A DNA stretch of 48,094 nucleotides from Planctomycetota bacterium (lineage in GTDB: Bacteria; Planctomycetota; UBA8108; UBA1146; JAJFFE01): the NCBI GenBank assembly GCA_021776775.1, contig JAJFFE010000336.1, positions 1 to 48,094 of the forward strand, read 5' to 3'. The notes beneath the pieces were generated by a model, which worked only from the letters and a program-made list of their open reading frames with translations, was not told the DNA's origin and ran no database searches. Position 1 is the stretch's first letter. The number at the start of each line of letters is the position of its first letter. A program made the translations under genes and the position numbers. Of this stretch, positions 1 to 7,159 are shown piece by piece.

Positions 1-99
1 CGTCAGCCGTGTGCGTGTGATCTTCGGTGTGCGCGTGCCCGTCAGCCGTGTGCGTGTGATCTTCGGTGTGCGCGTGCCCGTCAGCCGTGTGCGTGTGCA
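1..99. repeat. 39-bp in-phase tandem repeat encoding a His-rich unit
   Basis: Positions 1-39 and 40-78 are identical, and the next copy begins at 79 and diverges after about 20 bases. The period of 39 is a multiple of three, so each copy adds 13 residues (HTHTADGHAHTED) to the minus-strand protein. Degenerate copies of the same His-Thr/Ser-His pattern continue to about 190. The array reaches the window edge, so its full copy number is unknown. Confidence 0.9.
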
Positions 100-746
100 C
101 ATCGGCGGCGTCGCCGTGCGAGTGCGAGTGATCTCCGGCGTGCGTGTGGCCGTCGGCCGCGTGCGTGTGCCCGCCCGGGCCGTGATTGTGTGTCGGGTCG
201 TTGCACGTTGCCGCGTGGTCCGCGGCGTTCACTTGCGGAAGGTCGCTCAGTTCACCCTCGAGAGCCGAGGCCGCCGCGCGCAGTGCCTCCAGATCGGAGA
301 AGTCCTCTTCTTGAATCGACGCTTCGATTCTCGTCACCCGCGGCTGGTCCAGTGAGACCTCACCGCCGACCGCGACAATGCGCAGTCGGACGCGATCGGT
401 CTGGGTGGAGAGCACACCCTCGCCGGAGATCTCGTACTCCTCGCCGAGGTCGAGATCGCTTTCGGTCATAGTTGCGGTTCGCGCGAACACCGTCTTCGTG
501 GCGGGGTCGAGGAACTCGATTCGGACGCCACCGCTCACCAACCGGATGGAAACGTCGGACTTGATGCGGCGGCTGTGTCCCTTCCCCAGGGGCACCTCGA
601 GCAGAAGTGTGGCGCTTTGGCCAGCCTCCGCTCGCACGGTTAACCCGGAGTAGGGGAGCGCGCTCGAGGCGGTGTCCTGCCCGAGCGCCGAGCCAGCGCA
701 CAGGAGTGACGCAGCAGCCAGGCACAGCAGCGTGAGTCTCGGCATG
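1..746 (-). CDS. Secreted histidine-rich repeat protein (3' end outside window)
   Basis: The reading frame starts at ATG 746 on the minus strand and runs without a stop through the left edge, so 248 codons are present and the C-terminus is missing. Residues 1-22 form a signal peptide (MPRLTLLCLAAASLLCAGS, then ALGQ). Residues about 30-165 have no family I recognise; they look like a beta-rich extracytoplasmic domain. From about residue 175 the protein becomes a His/Asp/Thr-rich tail with units such as HTHTADGHAHTED, repeated exactly at the edge. Such tails bind Zn, Ni, Co or Cu in metal chaperones and periplasmic metal-binding proteins, so a metal-sequestering role outside the cytoplasm is likely but inferred. 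It is transcribed divergently from the subtilisin-like protease at 1179. The frame is certain; the function is not. Confidence 0.8.
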
Positions 747-1178
747 GGTTTGAGTTCCTTGATCCAAGGGGTGCGGGAGTTGTGACTCCAGATTGTACCG
801 GGGGTTGGAACGTCGGTTCAACCGTTGGGCCGAGACGTGATCGGCAGGCGACGAGTGACCTCTCCCGTGGGTGCCGGCCGCTCCGCTCGGGCCGGGTTAG
901 CCCGGTCCGCGGGAGAGTCTAGGGGAGTGCGGGCCCCGCTAGTCAATCGGCACCGGAGGAATCGTATCGAGTGTTCCGAGAGGTCACCTGGGCGGAGTCA
1001 GACGCTGGCCCGGCCGTTTGCGATAGACGGACGTCCTCTACCCCCGATCTCGTTTCAGATTTTTGCATCAGACGCACCGGGTCGGGCACCAACCCAACGC
1101 TTCCAGCTTCTCAGTCACGGACCACTGTGTGACCGGACCACCGGGGGGGGCGAAGCTCTGTCTTTGAAAGGACAGTTC
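747..1178. other. Divergent intergenic region, 432 bp
   Basis: This lies between the His-rich gene (minus, starts 746) and the protease (plus, starts 1179), so it should hold both promoters. The reading frame of the protease is open upstream to 825, but that stretch is Arg/Ser/Gly-rich, lacks protein-like character and precedes a clear signal peptide, so I treat it as non-coding. The only structure seen is the hairpin at 888-909. An eight-G run lies near 1143-1150. No convincing -35/-10 pair was recognised. Confidence 0.5.
888..909. other. 9-bp hairpin with TTAG loop in the divergent spacer
   Basis: The arms 888-896 (CGGGCCGGG) and 901-909 (CCCGGTCCG) pair over nine positions, with one G-T wobble, around a TTAG loop. 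It sits about 270 bases before the protease start and 140 bases before the His-rich gene start. It has no T-tract. It may be a leader structure or an operator; the role is unknown. Confidence 0.4.
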
Positions 1179-3668
1179 ATGCACCGACTCATCGTCGGCA
1201 TCGGGATGGCGTTGGCCATCGCGACTGCCACTTTTGCTCAACCGTTCGACGCTATTGCTCAACCAAATCGAGCGATGGTTTACCCCGACAACGCGGTCGA
1301 GTGGTCGTATCTGAATTCTGTGGAAATCACGATCCTCAACAACTTCGGCCCGAGCGCCGAGATCCAGGCGAGCGATGCGGGTATTGGGAACCTTCGCGCG
1401 CAAGGCGTCACGCTTCACGAGTTGGATGGGACGAACACGACCTTTCTTCGCAAGTCGACGCAAAACCCCGCAGCGGCTCCGCCCGTCGCCAGCCATCCGG
1501 TAGTCGGTCTCTTCCCAGGAGAGTCTCATCCGTTGGTCGTCGCGACGACCGGGGTGTGGCAGGCCGCTTGGACCGCACAACTGCAGGCGCAAGGCGCCCA
1601 GATCCTCGGCGCGGTGCCGCCGTACGGCGCGTTGATCCATCTTCCTATCGCCAACGTTGCCGCGGTCGACGCATTGCCGTTCGTCATTCGCTCCATGTAC
1701 CTCGAGCCGACTGAGCGACTCGCTCCCCGCTTGGGCGACTCGCTCGCGACGAATGTCACCACCATGGAAGTCCTGCTCTACCCAGGGTTCTCGGCGGCTC
1801 GACTGCTCGCGGTGTTCGCTTCCGTCGCCATTCCGACTCAGGTCACGACGATCGCTCAACGCACGTTGATCACGGTCGACCTGGACATCTCCCAGGCCAA
1901 CCTCGTGGCCCTGTTTCCGGAGGTCGAGTGGATCGACGACTTCGATCCCGGCAGTACCTACAACGACCGGATGCGCGTGCTCGTGCAGACCAATGGTGGT
2001 TTCCCGGGCGCCAATCAATCCTTCTACAATCCCATCTACGCGATGGGTGTCGACGGATCGACCGAGATCATATCTATCAGCGATGGCGGGATTCGTCCGA
2101 CGCACGAGATGATGGTCGCACCGGGAAAGGTTTTGCTCAATTACGTTCCCAACGGCAGCCCGGGCACGCTCGGCGACGAGAGCGGCCACGGCATGGCTGT
2201 GACGTGTAGCGCGCTCGGCGACAGTGTCGGTGGGACGACGCTGGGGTTCGGCACCGCCAACGATTTCGACGGCTTGGCGTTCGGCGCGTCGCTGATCATG
2301 CAAGACATCGGATTGCTCTCTGAAGCTGTCGCTCTTCCGGACGACTGGATCACGGAGGTTTTCCAGCGCGCCTACAACGAAGGGTCGCGCATTCAGAACT
2401 CGAGCTGGGGTCACGGAAATTCCAACGACAACTTCGACGACGGAACGTATTCGTTTCGCACGCAGCTCATCGATCAGTTCATGGATGACCCGTCTTACTA
2501 CGATAGCGTCCAGATCTTTGCGGTGGGCAACTTCGGGGCCGACAACAACATGGCGGCACCGATTGCGACCTATCAGCCGCAATCCCTGTCCGACGAAGCG
2601 CACTCGAAGAACGCCATTTCCGTCGGCGGACACCGCAACGGTCTCGATCGCAACATCATGTACACGTACTCGAGTCGCGGGCCAACCAACGACGGGCCGA
2701 GTCGCGGTCGTGTGAAACCCGACTTGCTCTCTGTCGGGAGCACCTTGACGACCGCGGACGAGTGGGCGAACAACGCGTACTTCACCTGGTTCGGGACGAG
2801 TCACGCAGCACCCATCGTTGCCGGTGCCGTCGCTCTGATCCGAGACTGGTTCAACAAAGCGCTGTACACCGGTCCGCCGATCATTGGCGAGCCGAGTTCC
2901 GCGTTGATCAAGGCGATGCTGGTCAACTCCACAGCGTTCCAAGCCGACGTCTCGGGATTCTTGGGTAACGCCGGCGCCGGCCTACCCGTGACCGGGTACC
3001 CGAACTTCGATCAGGGGTACGGACGCCCGGTGCTCGACGCGATTCTCGATCCGAACGACTACCGAGAGGTGCAGCTGTTCCAGGACTTCACGACCGAGGT
3101 CGAGACCGGGGACCGTTGGTCGCGCACCGTCACCTTGGACAACCAGTGGCCGGACGCCGATTGTCGATCGCTGCGCGTGACGTTGGCGTGGACGGACGAA
3201 GCGATGGCGCTCTCGGCGGGTAAGGCGTTAGTGAACGATCTCGACCTGCAGGTGAGCTTCCTCGGCAACAAGTTCATCGGTAACGGGTTTCATATGCAAG
3301 ACGGCCGCTTCGACGGGGTCAACAACGTCGAAGACGTCGTGATCCCGTTCGATCAGGACGTGTACGCGACGTTGCCCGCGACCTTCCCGATTCAAGTCGA
3401 CGTTCTGGGGACGACGGTGTTCTCCGACATTCCGCAACCGTTCGCGGTCGTGGTCACCTTCGGGACGTGTCCGGGAACGCTGCCGTGCGGTGAAGCTCCG
3501 CCGTGCTACCCGGGGCCAGGCGACGTCATTCCGACGCCGTTCCCCGTTCCGAACCCGTGCATTCAGAACTATACCGGAGGCGAGTACACGGGAGGGTTGC
3601 CGTGGCCGTTTTGCATTCTAGAGCCGCTGCCGGCGCCGACCAAGGTCACCACGCCCATCGGTCCGTAG
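1179..3668 (+). CDS. Secreted subtilisin-like serine protease (peptidase S8) with C-terminal beta-barrel domain
   Basis: This encodes an 829-residue secreted endopeptidase. ATG 1179 was chosen because GAAAGGA lies just upstream and residues 1-20 (MHRLIVGIGMALAIATATFA) form a signal peptide. Residues about 40-270 resemble an N-terminal propeptide region. The S8 catalytic triad is visible: Asp302 in ISDGGI, His337 in SGHGMA and Ser541 in GTSHAAP (the usual motif is GTSMAAP). An Asn in AVGNFG probably supplies the oxyanion hole. Residues about 625-780 carry LRVTLAWTD, ALVNDLDLQV and NNVEDV, typical of the jelly-roll domain that follows the catalytic domain in KP-43-type subtilases. The last 50 residues are Cys/Pro-rich and unassigned. 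A strong hairpin terminator follows at 3746. Substrate is unknown; exported protein degradation is the likely role. Confidence 0.9.
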   Translation: MHRLIVGIGMALAIATATFAQPFDAIAQPNRAMVYPDNAVEWSYLNSVEITILNNFGPSAEIQASDAGIGNLRAQGVTLHELDGTNTTFLRKSTQNPAAAPPVASHPVVGLFPGESHPLVVATTGVWQAAWTAQLQAQGAQILGAVPPYGALIHLPIANVAAVDALPFVIRSMYLEPTERLAPRLGDSLATNVTTMEVLLYPGFSAARLLAVFASVAIPTQVTTIAQRTLITVDLDISQANLVALFPEVEWIDDFDPGSTYNDRMRVLVQTNGGFPGANQSFYNPIYAMGVDGSTEIISISDGGIRPTHEMMVAPGKVLLNYVPNGSPGTLGDESGHGMAVTCSALGDSVGGTTLGFGTANDFDGLAFGASLIMQDIGLLSEAVALPDDWITEVFQRAYNEGSRIQNSSWGHGNSNDNFDDGTYSFRTQLIDQFMDDPSYYDSVQIFAVGNFGADNNMAAPIATYQPQSLSDEAHSKNAISVGGHRNGLDRNIMYTYSSRGPTNDGPSRGRVKPDLLSVGSTLTTADEWANNAYFTWFGTSHAAPIVAGAVALIRDWFNKALYTGPPIIGEPSSALIKAMLVNSTAFQADVSGFLGNAGAGLPVTGYPNFDQGYGRPVLDAILDPNDYREVQLFQDFTTEVETGDRWSRTVTLDNQWPDADCRSLRVTLAWTDEAMALSAGKALVNDLDLQVSFLGNKFIGNGFHMQDGRFDGVNNVEDVVIPFDQDVYATLPATFPIQVDVLGTTVFSDIPQPFAVVVTFGTCPGTLPCGEAPPCYPGPGDVIPTPFPVPNPCIQNYTGGEYTGGLPWPFCILEPLPAPTKVTTPIGP

Positions 3669-3745
3669 GGTGTAGCGACTCGCGAGACGGGGAACTCGCA
3701 CGTGAGTGGGAGTGTCATGGACGCTCTAGCTAAGCTAGCTACGTT

Positions 3746-3782
3746 CGGGGCCGCGCACCTTCGGGGGCGCGGCCCCGTCTTT
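3746..3782 (+). terminator. Intrinsic terminator with TTCG tetraloop
   Basis: The arms 3746-3756 and 3767-3777 are an exact 11-bp GC-rich inverted repeat. Inside them CC/GG closes a TTCG tetraloop, and TCTTT follows at 3778-3782. It lies 78 bases after the protease stop codon and matches a Rho-independent terminator for that gene. Confidence 0.8.
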
Positions 3783-3942
3783 GATGAAGGTGGAGATCGC
3801 TGACCTTCGCTCGCTCAACGCATCGTTGCGCATTGGCGTACCCGGCAACAGAACGGATACACTGGCGGCGTTGCTTCCGTGGCCGGACGCAGTGACGGCA
3901 GGTTCTGGTTCGTTCTTGCGGCGGGTGGGCTGAGGTGAGACT

Positions 3943-5154
3943 GTGCGACGTGTGATACGCGGCCCTCGTGCTTGGGCCCACGGTTATCGTGCCGCGTACG
4001 CCGGATTGCCGCGGGGTGTCTGGTGGCTGTCCGCTCTACTCTTGGTGAGTCGGGCCGGAACCATGGTCGTCCCGTTCCTCAGTCTGTATCTGACGCAAGA
4101 CCTCGAGCTGACCAAGAGCCGAGCGGGCCTGCTGCTCGCTGGGTACGGGGCGGGAGGAGCGGTCGGCGCGGTGCTCGGCGGGCGGTGGAGCGATCGCGTC
4201 GGGCCGCGCCCGGTGATGATTGCCAGCCTGTTCCTCTCCGCGATCGGACTGCTCGTCATCGGTACGCTTCGGACCTTTCCGCAACTCTTCGTCGGCCTCT
4301 TCCTGTTCGCAATCATCGCCGAGTCCTTTCGGCCGGCGAACGGCGCCGCGCTCGCCTCGGTGTGTCCCGCTGCGCTGCGCAGTCGCGGATTCGCACTTCA
4401 GCGATTAGCTCTCAATGTTGGCATGACGATCGGTCCCGCGATCGGCGGCTACTTGGCCGAGGTTCGATACGAGCTGTTGTTCTGGGTCAACTCCGCCGGC
4501 TGTGGCGTGTCCGCGTTGTTTCTTTGGCTCGTCGTGCCGCGCTTCCGCGCGGCCCCCGCCGAAGAGTCGGTTACGGCTGAGGGCACCGTCTCCCCGTGGC
4601 ACGATCGCCACTTTTTGGCTGTCATGCTGTTGCTCTTCGTGCAGGCGATCGTCTTCTTTCAGATCTTCGTTTCCCTGCCGATCTACTACAACGAACGCCG
4701 GCAACTGAGCGAGCACCTCATCGGGTGGATCTTCGCGGTCAACACCATCGTCATCATCATGACCGAGATGGTGCTCGTCACGTGGCTCGACCGCTATCCG
4801 AAGCTTCGCGTCGTCGCCGTCGGAAGCGCGTTCTTCGGCATCGGGTTTATCATGATCCCCATGGGACTCGGGTTCTCCTACGCGCTATTGACCGTCTTCG
4901 TCTGGACGATCGGCGAAATGATGACCGCGCCGTTCGTGGCGTCTTACGCCGCGGGCCGCGCTCCGCAGGGATCGGCCGGACGGTACATGGGTGTACTCAC
5001 GCTCGTCTTCGCCCTGGCCAACATGGTCGGCCCGTTCACCGGCTTGTTGATCTATCAGCACTTCAACCCCGATCTCATCTGGTACGTCGGTGGCTTGCTC
5101 TGTGTCGTTCTGGCGGTGCCGTTTTGGCGATTGTCGGAAACGATCCGCAAATAG
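3943..5154 (+). CDS. Major facilitator superfamily transporter
   Basis: This encodes a 403-residue integral membrane protein with about twelve hydrophobic segments, the normal MFS length. GTG 3943 is preceded by GAGGTGA. After transmembrane segment 2 the conserved loop reads GGRWSDRVGPRPVM, the MFS signature (G-x-x-x-D-R-x-G-R-R in the family). Segments 4-5 include RGFALQRLALNVGMTIGPAIGGYLA, split by small residues as in drug/H+ antiporters. The shape is closest to multidrug-efflux MFS proteins, but the substrate cannot be read from sequence. It stands alone between the protease terminator and the HTTM gene on the same strand. An alternative ATG at 4063 would remove the first 40 residues. Confidence 0.88.
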   Translation: MRRVIRGPRAWAHGYRAAYAGLPRGVWWLSALLLVSRAGTMVVPFLSLYLTQDLELTKSRAGLLLAGYGAGGAVGAVLGGRWSDRVGPRPVMIASLFLSAIGLLVIGTLRTFPQLFVGLFLFAIIAESFRPANGAALASVCPAALRSRGFALQRLALNVGMTIGPAIGGYLAEVRYELLFWVNSAGCGVSALFLWLVVPRFRAAPAEESVTAEGTVSPWHDRHFLAVMLLLFVQAIVFFQIFVSLPIYYNERRQLSEHLIGWIFAVNTIVIIMTEMVLVTWLDRYPKLRVVAVGSAFFGIGFIMIPMGLGFSYALLTVFVWTIGEMMTAPFVASYAAGRAPQGSAGRYMGVLTLVFALANMVGPFTGLLIYQHFNPDLIWYVGGLLCVVLAVPFWRLSETIRK

Positions 5155-5333
5155 CACCGGCGGGGCGGTAGATCTCCCATGTGAGACGATTCCACCAGCG
5201 GCCCCGCGGCGCGGCGAAGGTGACTGACTAGCTATAGTTCCCTTGCTCGATCTCGCGCTCGGTATCATCGTAGGCCGTCGTGGTTTCAGCCAGCGCGGTT
5301 CGCGCGAGCACGACTCATGGGGTTCGGGGAGTC

Positions 5334-6740
5334 ATGGACAACACGGTGCGGGAAGAGCGTTTGGGAGGCGCACGGTTGGGGATCGCGAAGCGCCTGTTTG
5401 CGCCGATCGACGTCGCATCGATCGTCGTCTTTCGCGTTGCGTTCGGATTGATCGCCCTGTGGGAGGTTGGCCGGTACTTCGACAACCGGTGGATCAAGAG
5501 CTTCTATATCGATCCGAAGTTCTACTTCGCTTATCCGGGGTTCGAGTGGGTCCAGCCGTGGCCCGGCGATGGAATGCACTATCACTTTCTTGCGCTCGCC
5601 ATCGTGGCGGCCTTGATCACCGTTGGACTCTTCTATCGAATCGCGACCGTGCTCTTTTGGCTCGGCTTCACGTACGTCTTCTTGCTCGATCAGACTCGAT
5701 ATCTGAATCACTTCTATCTCGTGAGTTTGATGAGCTTTCTGATGATCTTCATGCCTGCTCACCGGGCGCGATCGTTGGATTGCGTGAGACGGCCGAGCCT
5801 GCGATCCGACACCGTTCCCGCTTGGACGCTGCTGCTCCTTCGCCTGCAACTCGGCCTCGTCTACTTCTACGGCGGGGTGGCCAAGATCAACGGCGACTGG
5901 CTTCGGGGTGAGCCCATGCGCGACTGGTTGGCGAGTCGATCCGACTTCCCGCTGGTCGGAGCCTTTTTCACACAAGAGTGGTGTGTCTACGGATTCACGT
6001 ACGGTGGTCTCTTTTTCGACCTACTGGTGTTTCCTGGTTTGCTCTGGTCGCGAAGTCGCCCGTTCTTCGTGGTGGTCTGCCTCATGTTTCATCTCACGAA
6101 CGTCTTCTTGTTCAACATCGGGATTTTCCCGTGGTTCATGATCGCAGCGACCACGCTGTTCTTTCGCCCCGACTGGCCGCGACGCGCTTGCTTCATGTTC
6201 TCGCCCGTCGCCACGGCGCCCCCGGATCCGACGGTCGACGACCACGTCCCGGCCCCGGTTGCGTTTTGCCCCTCGCGTTTGGTCGTCGCGCTTCTCGCCA
6301 TCTACGTCGCGATTCAGGTCGTCGTTCCGCTGCGCCACTTCGTCTATCCCGGCCTGGTGCACTGGAACGAAGCGGGCCATCTGTTCTCTTGGCACATGAA
6401 GCTCAGGGATAAGTCCGGCGCGGTCAAAGTGAAGGCGTTCTCACCCTCAGAACGCAAGACGTTCCAAGTGCGGCTGAGTCGCTACCTGACCAAGAAGCAG
6501 GTTCGAAAGATGAGCGGGCGTCCGGAGATGTTGTTGCAGTTCGCACACCATCTCGCGGCTGAGTACCGGAGCCGCGGTTACGCCGATATCGAAATCTACG
6601 TCGACGCTCGTGTCTCACTCAATGGTCGTGAGCGTCAGCACCTCGTAGACCCGGAGCGAGATCTAGCGCAAGTGACATCGAGTCAGTGGCGCGACTGGGT
6701 GCTGCCGTTGACGGAGCCGTTGCGGTCACCCAAGCCGTGA
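5334..6740 (+). CDS. HTTM-domain membrane protein (vitamin K-dependent gamma-carboxylase-like)
   Basis: This encodes a 468-residue polytopic protein. Residues about 20-300 match the HTTM (horizontally transferred transmembrane) domain shared with vitamin K-dependent gamma-carboxylase: VVFRVAFGLIALWEV, then QTRYLNHFYL, then LVYFYGGVAKINGDWLRG, then CLMFHLTNVFLFNIGIFPW, in the family order. The C-terminal 130 residues (after about 330) are soluble and rich in charged residues. Bacterial members mostly have no proven reaction, so carboxylase activity is not claimed. ATG 5334 has GGGGAG only a few bases upstream; GTG 5280 in the same frame would add 18 residues. The spacing of 179 bp from the MFS gene suggests an independent promoter. 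Confidence 0.85.
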   Translation: MDNTVREERLGGARLGIAKRLFAPIDVASIVVFRVAFGLIALWEVGRYFDNRWIKSFYIDPKFYFAYPGFEWVQPWPGDGMHYHFLALAIVAALITVGLFYRIATVLFWLGFTYVFLLDQTRYLNHFYLVSLMSFLMIFMPAHRARSLDCVRRPSLRSDTVPAWTLLLLRLQLGLVYFYGGVAKINGDWLRGEPMRDWLASRSDFPLVGAFFTQEWCVYGFTYGGLFFDLLVFPGLLWSRSRPFFVVVCLMFHLTNVFLFNIGIFPWFMIAATTLFFRPDWPRRACFMFSPVATAPPDPTVDDHVPAPVAFCPSRLVVALLAIYVAIQVVVPLRHFVYPGLVHWNEAGHLFSWHMKLRDKSGAVKVKAFSPSERKTFQVRLSRYLTKKQVRKMSGRPEMLLQFAHHLAAEYRSRGYADIEIYVDARVSLNGRERQHLVDPERDLAQVTSSQWRDWVLPLTEPLRSPKP

Positions 6741-6757
6741 AGCCGGTGGGGAGACGG

Positions 6758-6970
6758 CTACTTCGACAGCGCGTCGTTGAGCCGTTTTTCGTGGGCCTGT
6801 CGCAACTCGTCGATTTGACCCCGTAACTCTGAACCTTCGCGGACCGCTTGGTTGCCGGTCGCGGCGTCCGCCGCGTTGTGAAGGGCGTCCGCCGTATCAC
6901 CGCAGCCGGTGAGCAGTAGGGCTGCGGCGAGCGAGCTTAGAATCGTAGAACTGCGTAGAAGTTGTTTCAT
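6758..6970 (-). CDS. Small lipoprotein, 70 residues
   Basis: A signal peptide ends in the lipobox LLLTGC, so the mature protein starts at a lipidated Cys and is only about 47 residues. It is Ala/Asp/Glu/Arg-rich and probably alpha-helical (ELRGQIDELRQAHEKRLNDA). ATG 6970 was chosen because it begins the signal peptide; upstream codons in the frame look non-coding. It lies downstream of the kinase-FGE gene in the same orientation with a 190-bp gap. It reads like a small Lpp-like or entericidin-like envelope lipoprotein, but no family is recognised. Confidence 0.65.
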   Translation of the reverse strand: MKQLLRSSTILSSLAAALLLTGCGDTADALHNAADAATGNQAVREGSELRGQIDELRQAHEKRLNDALSK

Positions 6971-7159
6971 CGGTGCCTCGATCGATGGTTGGAGATTCAT
7001 CCAAGTCTGAGACACCGAGCCGATTTCGCCCAATCGAGCCGTGGGGTCGAACCACAAGTCCGCTGGCGGTGGGGCGATGGAAGCGTGGGTCGACGTCGGT
7101 GAGGCACGACTCGAGGAACAAGTCTGAACCTGTCGACGCGCGTTTCGCTGGGGTCGGCG

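Noticed and set aside
1..178. CRISPR-like array at the left edge
   Set aside because: The units are directly adjacent without spacers and are in phase with a His-rich coding sequence.
825..1178. N-terminal extension of the subtilisin-like protease frame
   Set aside because: The translation is Arg/Ser-rich and unlike a protein, and a clear SD plus signal peptide occur at 1179.
1068..2942. Long minus-strand open frame opposite the protease
   Set aside because: It is Arg/Val/His-rich with no motif. Long antisense frames are common opposite GC-rich genes, and the plus-strand protein has a full catalytic triad.
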